Source: Chloroflexota bacterium (GTDB taxonomy: Bacteria > Chloroflexota > Dehalococcoidia > Plut-88900). Taken from it: a stretch of 7,465 nt of DNA. The stretch spans positions 1-7,465 of the forward strand of contig JACZVB010000059.1 of NCBI GenBank assembly GCA_022572865.1, in the 5' to 3' direction. Under the pieces are notes generated by a model. That model did not search any database and had not been told where the DNA came from. It was given only the letters and a program-made list of their open reading frames with translations. Positions 1 through 6,851 of the stretch are shown here, one piece after another; the first letter of the stretch is position 1, and every line of letters starts with the position of its first letter. Both the position numbers and the translations under genes were made by a program.

Positions 1-54
1 CCGGCATAGTAAGACAGGACCTTGGCCGCTATCGGACGCGATACTCCAATCCTG
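1..54. other. Sequence downstream of larE, nothing identified
   Basis: 54 bases follow the larE TAG. One minus-strand frame stays open to the edge but has no ATG, GTG or TTG start, and the only TTG (47-49) runs into a stop after five further codons. No hairpin with a T tract is visible, so I cannot say whether the operon continues. Confidence 0.4.
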
Positions 55-882
55 CTAGTTCGCCTTGGGTGATGTGCCGGAAAGCTGCAACACCTCATTC
101 ATGCTGCCGGAGCGAAAGCCGGACAGGTCCAGGGTCACGTAGGTATAGCCGATGGAACGGAAGTGGCGCACCAGGTCTCGACGCACCGCGTCCTGGGCCA
201 GAAGAGATATGCCCTCGGAGTCCACCTCTATCCGGGCGATGGTATCGTGGTGGCGGACCCGTAGGTCCCTGATCCCCAGTCCCTTGAGGTAGGACTCCGC
301 TTTCTCGATCTGGAGCAGCACCTCGGGCGTCACCCTGGTCCCGTATGGGACCCGGGAGGCGAGGCAGGCCATGGCCGGCTTATCCCAGGTGGGGAGGCCC
401 ATCTCCCTGGAGAGTTGCCTGATCTCGGCCTTGGTAAGCCCGGCCTCGTATAGAGGGCTCCTCACACCGATCTCCGAGGCGGCATCGAGGCCGGGACGAA
501 AGTCCCCCAGGTCGTCCACATTGGTGCCGTTGGCTATCCAGGCGATGCCCTCCTCCTTAGCCAGCGCCGTCAGGCGGGAGTACAGCTCACTCTTGCAGAA
601 ATAGCAGCGGCGGGAGCTGTTCTCCTGATAGCCAGGACTGTTCATCTCATCGGTATTGATCACCCTGTGGCGTAGGCCCCATTCCTTCGCCAGGTCGGTG
701 GCCTCCTCCAGCTCCGACCGGGGCAAGCTGGGAGAATCGGCGGTAACCGCCAGGGCCTTGTCCCCCAGGATTTCCCTGGCCGTCACTGCCAGGAAGGCGC
801 TATCGACGCCGCCGGAATAGGCCACTATAACCGAATCCATCTCCGTCAGAATCTGCTTCAGCTTCTTCAGCTTAATATCCAA
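55..882 (-). CDS. larE: ATP-dependent sacrificial sulfur transferase LarE, three-cysteine type
   Basis: A 275-residue cytoplasmic PP-loop protein, a normal length for LarE. In characterised systems LarE activates the carboxylates of pyridinium-3,5-biscarboxylic acid mononucleotide with ATP and converts them to thiocarboxylates, making the ligand of the nickel-pincer cofactor of lactate racemase and relatives. Visible: the pyrophosphate-binding SGGVDS at residues 23-28, the CxxC pair C93/C96 (RCYFCK), C173 in ACLASR, and the family C-terminal GFRSGSMNEVL at 256-266. C173 sits where the sacrificial cysteine of the Lactobacillus enzyme lies. Together with the CxxC pair it suggests the subtype that holds a [4Fe-4S] cluster and can use external sulfide. 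The start is TTG at 882, five bases after GGGAGGG. The next internal ATG (residue 15) would remove the first helix. It begins 13 bases after the radA stop, so the two are probably co-transcribed. No larA, larB or larC is visible. Family assignment is firm; the cluster type is inferred. Confidence 0.93.
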   Translation of the reverse strand: MDIKLKKLKQILTEMDSVIVAYSGGVDSAFLAVTAREILGDKALAVTADSPSLPRSELEEATDLAKEWGLRHRVINTDEMNSPGYQENSSRRCYFCKSELYSRLTALAKEEGIAWIANGTNVDDLGDFRPGLDAASEIGVRSPLYEAGLTKAEIRQLSREMGLPTWDKPAMACLASRVPYGTRVTPEVLLQIEKAESYLKGLGIRDLRVRHHDTIARIEVDSEGISLLAQDAVRRDLVRHFRSIGYTYVTLDLSGFRSGSMNEVLQLSGTSPKAN

Positions 883-887
883 GAAGA

Positions 888-894
888 CCCTCCC
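888..894 (-). promoter_or_regulatory. Ribosome binding site of larE
   Basis: GGGAGGG on the minus strand lies between the radA stop codon (896-898) and the TTG at 880-882, with a 5-base spacer. It supports choosing the weak TTG codon as the larE start. Confidence 0.7.
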
Positions 895-895
895 G

Positions 896-2281
896 TCAGA
901 CCGTCTTTCTTTTCTCCCCCAGGGCCGCCTTCACCGCCTCCGAGAGAGTGCCTACCCTGGTCAGCTCCATGCCCTTTGGGATGGAGAGTCCCTTTGAGTG
1001 CGACCCAGGTATTATACCCCTGTGCAGGCCCAGTTGAGCGGCTTCCTGAAGTCGGCGCTCCAGCTGGGCCACAGATCGGATCTCGCCGCTGAGCCCCAGC
1101 TCCCCGACGGCTACGAGACCGGGCCCTATGGCCCTGTCTTTCAGGCTGGACATTATCGCCAGGGCCAGCGCCAGATCGGCGGCCGGCTCCCGTATTCTGA
1201 GGCCGCCCACCACACTCACGATGATGTCCTGGTTCGCCAGGCGGGCCCCCAACCGCTTGCTGAGAATAGCGGTGACCAGCAGCAGCCGGTTCAGATCGAT
1301 GCCGTTGGCCGTGCGGCGGGGCAGGTTGAAGCTGGTCAGGCTGGTGAGGGCCTGGATCTCCACCATCAAGGGTCGGGTCCCCTCCAGGGTGGGCGTAACC
1401 GCCGATCCCACGGCCTCCGGCGACCGCTCCGACAGTAGGGCCTGGGACGGATTGGCCACGTCTGAAAGCCCTTTGTCCCCCATCTCCATGATTCCAACCT
1501 CGTTGGTGGAACCGTAGCGATTCTTCACTCCACGTAGAAGCCGGTAGGGGCTGTACGGCTCCCCCTCCATGTAAAGGACTACGTCCACCATGTGCTCCAG
1601 CATTCGGGGACCGGCAATGGCCCCCTCTTTGGTCACGTGGCCGGTGATGAAGACCGGCACGTTGGTCGCCTTGCTCCATTCCATGAGACGCCAGGTGGCC
1701 TCTCTTATCTGCCCTGGGCTTCCGGGCGAAGAGGTGGAGTCCTCGAGGTAGACGGCCTGTATGGAATCTATGATCACCAGTCTGGGCATCATCTGGTCCA
1801 TGTGCCGTAAAATGGCGTCCAGGTTGTTGGAGGCCAGTATGTACAGGCCCCTGCCCTTGATCCCCAGCCTGGAGGCCCGGAGACTGATCTGCTGCTCCGA
1901 TTCCTCCCCCGATGCGTAGAGAATTGCGTTACCGTCGTCCGCCAGGGTGGCCGCGACCTGAAGCAGCAGCGTCGACTTGCCGATGCCCGGCTCGCCCCCG
2001 ACCAGTATTAGGGACCCGGGCACGATGCCCCCACCCAACACCCTGTTGAATTCACTCAGGTGGAGAGGGATGCGAGGGTTCTGAGAGAGGCTTATGGAAG
2101 CGAGTTCCTGGGGAGGCCTCACTGGGGTCGAGGAGGACGAATGCCGGAAGCGAGGCGTCCTCTGGACCGCCTCCTCCAGGCTGTTCCACGTCCCGCATTG
2201 AGGACATCGGCCCTCCCATCGAGGACTTTCCGCCCCGCAATCCCGGCAGACGAAGGTGGTCCTGGTCTGCAGCTTTGCCAC
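896..2281 (-). CDS. radA: DNA repair protein RadA (Sms), branch-migration ATPase
   Basis: A 461-residue protein, the usual full length. RadA is a RecA-like, DnaB-like motor that promotes branch migration and D-loop extension in homologous recombination together with RecA. Domains in order: a four-cysteine zinc finger (C12, C15, C26, C29), a RecA-type ATPase core with Walker A GEPGIGKS at 96-103 and Walker B LVIID at 168-172, the RadA signature KNRYG at 253-257, and a C-terminal Lon-protease-like domain (about 300-455). The Lon-like domain is known to be a structural DNA-binding scaffold rather than a protease. The start is GTG at 2281, which places the zinc finger about 11 residues in, as in homologues. 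A weak G-run (2292-2296) lies 10 bases upstream. It follows clpC after a 135-base gap containing a strong hairpin and precedes larE by 13 bases. The clpC-radA order is also found in Firmicutes. Nothing appears broken. Confidence 0.97.
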   Translation of the reverse strand: MAKLQTRTTFVCRDCGAESPRWEGRCPQCGTWNSLEEAVQRTPRFRHSSSSTPVRPPQELASISLSQNPRIPLHLSEFNRVLGGGIVPGSLILVGGEPGIGKSTLLLQVAATLADDGNAILYASGEESEQQISLRASRLGIKGRGLYILASNNLDAILRHMDQMMPRLVIIDSIQAVYLEDSTSSPGSPGQIREATWRLMEWSKATNVPVFITGHVTKEGAIAGPRMLEHMVDVVLYMEGEPYSPYRLLRGVKNRYGSTNEVGIMEMGDKGLSDVANPSQALLSERSPEAVGSAVTPTLEGTRPLMVEIQALTSLTSFNLPRRTANGIDLNRLLLVTAILSKRLGARLANQDIIVSVVGGLRIREPAADLALALAIMSSLKDRAIGPGLVAVGELGLSGEIRSVAQLERRLQEAAQLGLHRGIIPGSHSKGLSIPKGMELTRVGTLSEAVKAALGEKRKTV

Positions 2282-2416
2282 GGTTTTTCTGCCCCCACGC
2301 CGGATAAAGGCTTAACGGGTGAGAGGGAAGCCGTTACGGCTTCCCTCTCAGTCAAATTGCGGTGGCTCCGGTATCATTTAATGCTGAACGCCGGAGGCGG
2401 AGATAGAAAAACGGTG
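2282..2416. other. clpC-radA intergenic region
   Basis: 135 bases without a gene. It contains the 14-bp hairpin listed separately. I looked on the minus strand for a radA promoter: a TTGACT lies just upstream of the hairpin (about 2350-2355) but has no -10 element at a suitable distance. After the hairpin only 38 bases remain before the GTG start, with no TATAAT-like sequence. No tRNA fold and no CtsR or CIRCE operator is apparent. radA is therefore most simply expressed by read-through from clpC. Confidence 0.6.
2320..2350 (-). terminator. Perfect 14-bp hairpin without T tract, possible terminator, attenuator or RNA-processing site
   Basis: The arms at 2320-2333 (TGAGAGGGAAGCCG) and 2337-2350 are exact reverse complements around a TTA loop. 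Neither side is followed by a run of T (CCCGTTAAG on the minus strand, GTCAAATTG on the plus), so it is not a standard intrinsic terminator. It lies 67 bases past the clpC stop and 38 bases ahead of radA. In the clpC transcript it could lower read-through into radA-larE, protect the clpC 3' end or be an RNase target. The structure is seen directly; the role is inferred. Confidence 0.5.
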
Positions 2417-4876
2417 TCAGGACTTGGCAAGCTCGGCCACGGCCCCTATATGCAACTCGTCGCCGTCACGGTCGATTAGCACGGTGTCCCCGGGCCCGTA
2501 TCTCTTCTCGAGGAGCGCCTCTGACAACGGGTCTTCTATCAGGTCCTGGATGACCCGCCTCAGGGGCCGTGCGCCGAAGGCGGGGTCATAGCCCTTGTCG
2601 GCCACCAACCCCTTGGCGCTTTCCGTCACCTCAAGGCTTATCCCCTTCTCAAGCAGGTTCTTCCTGACGTCGTCCAGCAGCAGGTCCACGATCTGGAGGA
2701 GGTCCTCCTTGGTTAGAGCATGGAACACCACGATGCCGTCTATCCGGTTGAGGAACTCGGGACGGAAGAACTTCTTCACCTCGCCTAGGACCTTTTCCTT
2801 CATCCGCTCGTAGGCCTCTTTTGAGGTCTTCTCTTCATCGCCGAGGGTGGAGAAACCGAGCGTGTTATCCCGATTGATCAGCTCCGCCCCGATGTTGCTG
2901 GTCATCACGATGATGGTGTTGCGGAAGTCCACCTTCCGGCCCTTGGCATCGGTCAGGTGCCCGTCATCGAAGATCTGCAACAGTATGTTGAAAACGTCCG
3001 GGTGGGCTTTCTCTATCTCGTCCAGCAGGATGGCAGAATAGGACTTGCGCCTGACGGCCTCGGTAAGCTGGCCTCCATCGTCGTAACCGATATATCCTGG
3101 AGGAGCGCCTACCAGACGGGACACGGCATGCCTCTCCATGAACTCCGACATGTCGAGTCGAAGGAGAGAGTCTTCGCTGCCGAACATGAACTCGGCCAGG
3201 ACCCTGACCAGGTAGGTTTTCCCCACTCCTGTGGGTCCCAGGAAGATGAAGTTGCCGATGGGGCGGCGGGGGTCTTTCAACCCTGCCCTGGCCCGGCGTA
3301 CCGCCTTGGCCACTATCTTGATCGCCTCATCCTGCCCCACGATCTTCAGGTGGAGCGCATCCTCCATCTGGAGAAGCCTCTCCGTTTCCTCGGTGGCTAG
3401 GCGGGTAACCGGTATGCCGGTCCACATGCTAACCACATCGGCGATGTCGTCGGCGGTCACCTTGGGTTTCTCCTGGCCCTTTTCGGTCTTCCACTCCTCC
3501 TCCAGCCCCTCCAGTTTGCCGGTCAGGCTGAGCTCCTGCTCCCGGAGCTGTGCCGCCGCCTCGTATTTCTGGGACTGGATGGCCGTTTCTTTCTCCTTCT
3601 TAACGTTTTCAAGGACGGCGATAGCATCTTTCAGGGCGGCGGGCACGGAGCTGTTGCGTATTCGCACCCGGGAGGAGGCCTCGTCGATCAGGTCTATGGC
3701 CTTGTCGGGCAAGAATCTGTCGGTTATATATCTGGCAGCCAGGCTCGCCGCTTCCTGAAGGGCCTCATCGGTAATGGTGAGCTGATGGTGCTCTTCGTAC
3801 CGGATTTTTATGCCTCTCAGGATGTCGACGGTCTCTTCGACGCTGGGCTGTTCGATCTTTACGGGCTGGAAGCGGCGCTCCAGGGCGGCGTCCCGCTCCA
3901 CGTGTTTCCGGTAATCATCGGGTGTGGTGGCGCCGATGCACTGTAGCTCCCCCCGGGCCAGGGATGGCTTGAGGATGTTGGCGGCGTCCACTGCCCCTTC
4001 GGCGGCGCCAGCCCCCACGATGGTGTGCATCTCGTCGATGAACAGTACGCAGTTGCCGGAGCTCTTGATCTCATCGATAACCTTCTTCAAACGCTCCTCG
4101 AACTCTCCTCGGTATTTGGTGCCCGCAACCAGGGCGCCCATGTCCAGGGTCACCAGTCGCTTACCTTGAAGAGTCTCGGGAATGTCAGAAGACGCTATCC
4201 TCTGGGCCAGGGCCTCTACCACCGATGTCTTTCCCACTCCCGGCTCGCCTATTAGCACAGGATTGTTTTTCGTGCGGCGGCTGAGGATCTGAATCACCCG
4301 GTCTATCTCTTTTTGACGGCCGATCACCGGGTCCAGCTTACCGGCCTTGGCTAACTGAGTTAGGTCTACCCCCAGCTGGTCCAGGGTGGGGGTACGAGCG
4401 GTGGTCCGGGCCCCGGACTGGGCCTGGGCGTAGCTCTGGCTGAGGAGGCGGGTCGTCTCGGAGCGGGCCTTTTCCAGGTTGACGCCAAGGCTCTCCAGGA
4501 CCCCGGCGGCCACGCCGTCCCCCTCCCGCAGGAGGCCTATCATCAGGTGTTCGGTCCCTATGTACTGGTGGTTCAGTCTCCTGGCCTCGTCCACGGCCAG
4601 CTCTATCACCTTCTTGGCCCTGGGTGTGAGGCCGATTTCACCGCTGGTGCTTTTCTCGCCCCGTCCGATGATGAACTCTACGGCGGACCGCACCTTGTTG
4701 AGCTGGACGCCGAGGTTGACGAGGACCTTGGCCGCCACACAGTCCTGCTCCCTGACCAGTCCCAGAAGTATATGCTCCGTGCCTATGTAGTTGTGATTGA
4801 AATTCTGAGCTTCTTCTTGGGCCAGCGAGAGCACTCTCCTGGCACGCTCTGAAAACTTCTCGAATCTGCTAGCCAT
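2417..4876 (-). CDS. clpC: ATP-dependent Clp protease ATP-binding subunit ClpC
   Basis: An 819-residue AAA+ unfoldase that threads proteins into the ClpP peptidase chamber; length is typical. Domains: two N-terminal Clp repeats (about 1-75 and 80-150); AAA-1 with Walker A GEPGVGKT at 210-217, Walker B VLFIDE at 277-282 and arginine residues R334/R335; a short middle domain (about 405-470) with a UVR-like coiled segment near 428-451; AAA-2 with Walker A GPTGVGKT at 547-554, Walker B AILLDE at 615-620 and arginine finger R711. The tripeptide L673-G674-F675 sits where ClpC/ClpA/ClpX carry the ClpP-docking loop, so a ClpP partner is expected. ATG at 4876 follows GGGAG with a 6-base gap. After Walker A of AAA-2 the sequence reads YLVRVLAEF where ELAKALAEF is common, probably a lineage variant. 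The gene starts 27 bases after rpsA. No CtsR heptad, CIRCE element or mcsA/mcsB gene is seen, so the Firmicutes control circuit is not apparent. Confidence 0.97.
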   Translation of the reverse strand: MASRFEKFSERARRVLSLAQEEAQNFNHNYIGTEHILLGLVREQDCVAAKVLVNLGVQLNKVRSAVEFIIGRGEKSTSGEIGLTPRAKKVIELAVDEARRLNHQYIGTEHLMIGLLREGDGVAAGVLESLGVNLEKARSETTRLLSQSYAQAQSGARTTARTPTLDQLGVDLTQLAKAGKLDPVIGRQKEIDRVIQILSRRTKNNPVLIGEPGVGKTSVVEALAQRIASSDIPETLQGKRLVTLDMGALVAGTKYRGEFEERLKKVIDEIKSSGNCVLFIDEMHTIVGAGAAEGAVDAANILKPSLARGELQCIGATTPDDYRKHVERDAALERRFQPVKIEQPSVEETVDILRGIKIRYEEHHQLTITDEALQEAASLAARYITDRFLPDKAIDLIDEASSRVRIRNSSVPAALKDAIAVLENVKKEKETAIQSQKYEAAAQLREQELSLTGKLEGLEEEWKTEKGQEKPKVTADDIADVVSMWTGIPVTRLATEETERLLQMEDALHLKIVGQDEAIKIVAKAVRRARAGLKDPRRPIGNFIFLGPTGVGKTYLVRVLAEFMFGSEDSLLRLDMSEFMERHAVSRLVGAPPGYIGYDDGGQLTEAVRRKSYSAILLDEIEKAHPDVFNILLQIFDDGHLTDAKGRKVDFRNTIIVMTSNIGAELINRDNTLGFSTLGDEEKTSKEAYERMKEKVLGEVKKFFRPEFLNRIDGIVVFHALTKEDLLQIVDLLLDDVRKNLLEKGISLEVTESAKGLVADKGYDPAFGARPLRRVIQDLIEDPLSEALLEKRYGPGDTVLIDRDGDELHIGAVAELAKS

Positions 4877-4882
4877 GTTCTG

Positions 4883-4887
4883 CTCCC
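4883..4887 (-). promoter_or_regulatory. Ribosome binding site of clpC
   Basis: GGGAG on the minus strand, six bases before the ATG at 4874-4876, in the 27-base gap after the rpsA stop. It supports the chosen start and independent translation initiation of clpC on the shared transcript. Confidence 0.65.
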
Positions 4888-4903
4888 AAAAAACGTACCG
4901 TGG

Positions 4904-6139
4904 CTATCCGCCGTTGCCCTCTTCGGGTTCGTCCTCTACGGAGACCTCCTCCTCTTGAGTCTCATCTGCATCCGAGGATCTTAACTCCTCTGGTAACACC
5001 AGGCCTATTCCCTGGGCCTGTTTCAAGCTGAGGGCAAGCCGGCGTCTCTCCGGTTCTATTCTCAATATCTTAAGAGTAAGCACGTCGCCCTCATTCACCA
5101 CATCCCCGGGATGCCGGATCGGGGCGTCGCTCAGTTCCGAGACGTGTATCAACCCCTCTATAGACGGGTCCAGCCTTGCGAAGGCCCCGAAGGTGGTTAC
5201 CTTGGTGACGGTCCCTTTAACCAGCTGCTCCACGTGATATTTATCGTGGATCGTCTCCCAGGGCTCAGGGTGGAGGCGTCTGAAACTCAGGGCTATCTTC
5301 TTGGTCTCGTGGTCGACCTTCAACACATAGATATCAACCTCGTCGCCTATACTTACACATTTCTCTGGGGGCTCGGTCTGTCCCCAGGAAAACTCGGATA
5401 TATGGACCAGGCCGTCTATCCCCCCTATATCAACGAAAGCGCCGAACTCTCGGATCCCCGTGACCCGGCCCTTACGCACCTCGCCCTCCCGTATCTCGGC
5501 GAATACGTGGTCTCGTTGCTGCTCCCTCTCTTCTCTTAAGACCTGTCTCTCCGATAGTATGAGCCTGTTTCGCCGTCTGTTTATCTCAATGACCTTCAAC
5601 CGGAACTGATTGCCGACCAGTCCCGCCAAAGGACTCTGGCTCGAGTCGTCGGAGGGGGGGCCGAAGCTGGGAATGCTCGACAATTGAGACATGGGGACAA
5701 ACCCGCGCACACCCTCCACGTTCACCAGGAGGCCACCTTTGTTGAAGTCTACGGCCTCTCCCTCAATGATAACCCCGTTTTCAAAGTATTGTTGCAGCGT
5801 GTGCCAGCCCTTCTCCCCCTGGGCACGGTCCACCGATAGGTGTATCTGGTCTTCCCTTTCGCTGGTCTGTAGCACATAGACCAGGACCTGATCGCCGACC
5901 TTCATGCCCTCTAAATCATCCGGTTCCAGGGTGCGCATCTCTCGGACCGTGACTATGCCCTCGGTTTTCGCCCCGATATCTACGAGAAGGCCTTCCCGGT
6001 CCTTCTGGACAACCACCCCACTTATCACATCGCCGCGCTTGATAGACCTGACGCTCTCGGACTCGTCAAGCAGCTGCTGCATGCCGTATTCGGCTGATGG
6101 GTCTTTAGGTTTGGATTCTGTTACTTCTGACTGTTCCAT
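4904..6139 (-). CDS. rpsA: 30S ribosomal protein S1, four S1 domains
   Basis: 411 residues with four S1 (OB-fold) RNA-binding domains, at about 34-104, 121-198, 219-287 and 305-373, and an acidic tail (about 387-411, EEEVSVEDEPEEG). S1 helps the small ribosomal subunit bind and unfold mRNA. Characteristic S1 stretches are GLLVDIGAKTEGIV (domain 1), GLLVNVEGVRGFVP (2), GAFVDIGGIDGLVHISE (3) and GAFARLDPSIEGLIHVSEL (4). Domains 3 and 4 are the canonical, best-conserved ones. Domain 2 carries a small Ser/Pro/Asp-rich loop (about 155-170). Four domains rather than six is usual in Gram-positive and related phyla. The ATG at 6139 lies only about 13 bases from a TATAAT box and has no clear Shine-Dalgarno sequence, so the mRNA is predicted to be nearly leaderless. 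The next in-frame ATG (residue 20) is no better placed. It is the first gene of the block. A general S1-domain RNA-binding protein is the alternative name. Confidence 0.93.
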   Translation of the reverse strand: MEQSEVTESKPKDPSAEYGMQQLLDESESVRSIKRGDVISGVVVQKDREGLLVDIGAKTEGIVTVREMRTLEPDDLEGMKVGDQVLVYVLQTSEREDQIHLSVDRAQGEKGWHTLQQYFENGVIIEGEAVDFNKGGLLVNVEGVRGFVPMSQLSSIPSFGPPSDDSSQSPLAGLVGNQFRLKVIEINRRRNRLILSERQVLREEREQQRDHVFAEIREGEVRKGRVTGIREFGAFVDIGGIDGLVHISEFSWGQTEPPEKCVSIGDEVDIYVLKVDHETKKIALSFRRLHPEPWETIHDKYHVEQLVKGTVTKVTTFGAFARLDPSIEGLIHVSELSDAPIRHPGDVVNEGDVLTLKILRIEPERRRLALSLKQAQGIGLVLPEELRSSDADETQEEEVSVEDEPEEGNGG

Positions 6140-6152
6140 ACCACTACTATCA

Positions 6153-6181
6153 ATTATATGTAACGTGTCTACCAGTGTAAA
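6153..6181 (-). promoter_or_regulatory. Sigma70-type promoter of rpsA (and probably clpC-radA-larE)
   Basis: On the minus strand TTTACA (6181-6176, one mismatch to the -35 consensus) is followed after exactly 17 bases by TATAAT (6158-6153, a perfect -10). The predicted transcription start, about 7 bases further, falls near 6146, roughly 7 bases ahead of the ATG at 6139. It is the clearest promoter in the window and points in the direction of the whole gene block. Confidence 0.7.
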
Positions 6182-6206
6182 GGTAAAGCGGTCACGTGGC
6201 TAAGGT

Positions 6207-6236
6207 ATTCTATTAGACTTGTGAATTAGATTGCAA
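6207..6236 (-). promoter_or_regulatory. Possible second, upstream rpsA promoter
   Basis: TTGCAA (6236-6231) and TAGAAT (6212-6207), 18 bases apart on the minus strand, are four- and five-of-six matches to the -35 and -10 consensus. If used, it would give rpsA a leader of about 60 bases. The region is AT-rich, so a chance match is quite possible. Confidence 0.3.
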
Positions 6237-6458
6237 GGCCCTGTGGGTTCTGATTTTCGGTCCAAAGGGATCGCGCTGCCTTCGCCAGCAGGCGTTCGGG
6301 GCGCTCCTCCAAGTCCAATGGGTGCTGCTGGAAGCGGATATACACTGGGGCGCGCGGGATAAAACCCCATGTAAAAGGCCGTTTAATAAGTCCTATAATG
6401 TTGGAAGCGCCCCGACGCGCCGCCTCGGGGCCGTGCGTTTGGGGGTTAGGAGGCCATT

Positions 6459-6480
6459 CCTTCCCCTCACTGGGGGAAGG
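6459..6480. repeat. 8-bp inverted repeat
   Basis: CCTTCCCC (6459-6466) and GGGGAAGG (6473-6480) can pair around a 6-base loop. No T run follows on either strand, so it is a poor intrinsic terminator. It stands just left of the tandem 24-base repeat and may be part of the same dispersed intergenic element. Confidence 0.5.
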
Positions 6481-6486
6481 CGAGAG

Positions 6487-6534
6487 CCTGTCCTGAGCTC
6501 CGTCGAAGGGCCTGTCCTGAGCTCCGTCGAAGGG
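6487..6534. repeat. Two perfect tandem copies of a 24-base repeat (PFDGAQDR / LSSVEG type)
   Basis: Positions 6487-6510 and 6511-6534 are identical. The unit begins CCTGTCCTGAG and ends CCGTCGAAGGG. Being 24 bases long it stays in frame: the minus strand reads PFDGAQDR twice, and the plus strand reads PVLSSVEG twice. Units of this type occur as dispersed intergenic repeats in Chloroflexota and other environmental genomes (family knowledge, moderate certainty) and often appear in predicted proteins as spurious coding sequence. The repeat is seen directly; the taxonomic reading is inferred. Confidence 0.9.
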
Positions 6535-6548
6535 TCTCACGTCTCACG
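6535..6548. repeat. 7-base tandem duplication at the end of the chimeric frame
   Basis: TCTCACG occurs twice in a row (6535-6541, 6542-6548), directly abutting the 24-base repeats. On the minus strand it supplies the last codons and the TGA stop of the kinase-HEPN frame (R-E-T-stop), so the end of that frame may have been set by the repeat rather than by the original gene. Confidence 0.7.
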
Positions 6549-6722
6549 TTTATCTGCTTTAACATACTTATATATTGTAGAATAATAATCCTCAAAATCT
6601 TTTAAATGTCTTGTGAGGATTGATTTTAGAATCTCCACATTTATTTGTTGATAATCGTGGACAGCAATGTTTCGAAACCCGACCATACGAGACATTTTTT
6701 CAGCCAGGTCTTTTTCAATTAT
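6537..6722 (-). other. HepT-like (HEPN, DUF86) C-terminal remnant within the chimeric frame
   Basis: About 61 residues (238-298 of the frame) read as the C-terminal half of a HepT-family protein. MVGFRNIAVHDY contains the catalytic R-X4-H of HEPN ribonucleases and the following tyrosine that MntA partners AMPylate in characterised pairs. The remaining helix, EILKSILTRHLKDFEDYYSTIY, fits the family. The segment is about 30-35% GC, far below the housekeeping block, which suggests it came from a different genome. Without the N-terminal helices the HEPN fold would be incomplete unless the kinase part substitutes for them. Confidence 0.7.
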
Positions 6723-6851
6723 TCTATTTTTAGCATTTACTCCCAATTCTTTTCTTAATGATTGATTTTTTGACAATTTTTCAAATAAATTTGCTAATTC
6801 GTGCTGTGCAATGCCTGCGCCTGTATCTTGTACTGCAAAAGTTAAATAATG

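Larger units (their letters stand above)
6182..6536. other. Non-coding stretch between rpsA and the chimeric kinase frame
   Basis: About 355 bases with no gene I can support. A 104-residue open frame on the minus strand (6226-6540) begins at a GTG inside the 7-base repeat and reads straight through the two 24-base repeats (PFDGAQDR twice), then a Pro/Ser-rich stretch; it shows no recognisable domain. The stretch holds the possible second rpsA promoter at its left end, an 8-bp hairpin (6459-6480), weaker GC inverted repeats (6347-6353 with 6407-6413), and the tandem 24-base repeat. It looks like intergenic repeat-rich DNA, possibly with decayed gene remains. Confidence 0.55.

Noticed and set aside
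1..54. A minus-strand frame open to the left edge after larE, possibly the next gene (a lar gene)
   Set aside because: There is no usable start codon and only about 18 residues, so nothing can be recognised.
867..1679. A 270-residue minus-strand frame overlapping radA
   Set aside because: The protein is Gly/Pro/Arg/His-rich low-complexity sequence, as expected from a GC-rich shadow frame, and radA in the other frame is fully conserved.
2060..2479. A plus-strand open frame crossing the radA start, the intergenic hairpin and the clpC end
   Set aside because: It lies antisense to conserved RadA and ClpC sequence, reads through the palindrome, and has no domain signature.
6193..6198. CACGTG palindrome upstream of rpsA as an operator
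   Set aside because: A six-base palindrome without longer flanking symmetry is expected by chance, and no matching regulator is in the window.
6371..6399. Plus-strand TATAAT at 6394-6399 as a promoter
   Set aside because: No -35 element lies 16-18 bases upstream, and there is no plus-strand gene downstream for it to serve.
6226..6540. A 104-residue open frame on the minus strand beginning GTG and encoding PFDGAQDR twice
   Set aside because: It starts inside a tandem repeat, reads through a known type of dispersed intergenic repeat, has no recognisable domain or ribosome binding site, and overlaps the likely rpsA promoter region at its end.
6487..6548. CRISPR array or transposon end
   Set aside because: The 24-base repeats are directly adjacent with no spacers, and there are no terminal inverted repeats, no target-site duplication flanking a unit and no transposase.
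6537..6803. A HepT-MntA toxin-antitoxin module
   Set aside because: Only the C-terminal half of HepT is present and no MntA nucleotidyltransferase (GSxARG motif) is found on either strand nearby.
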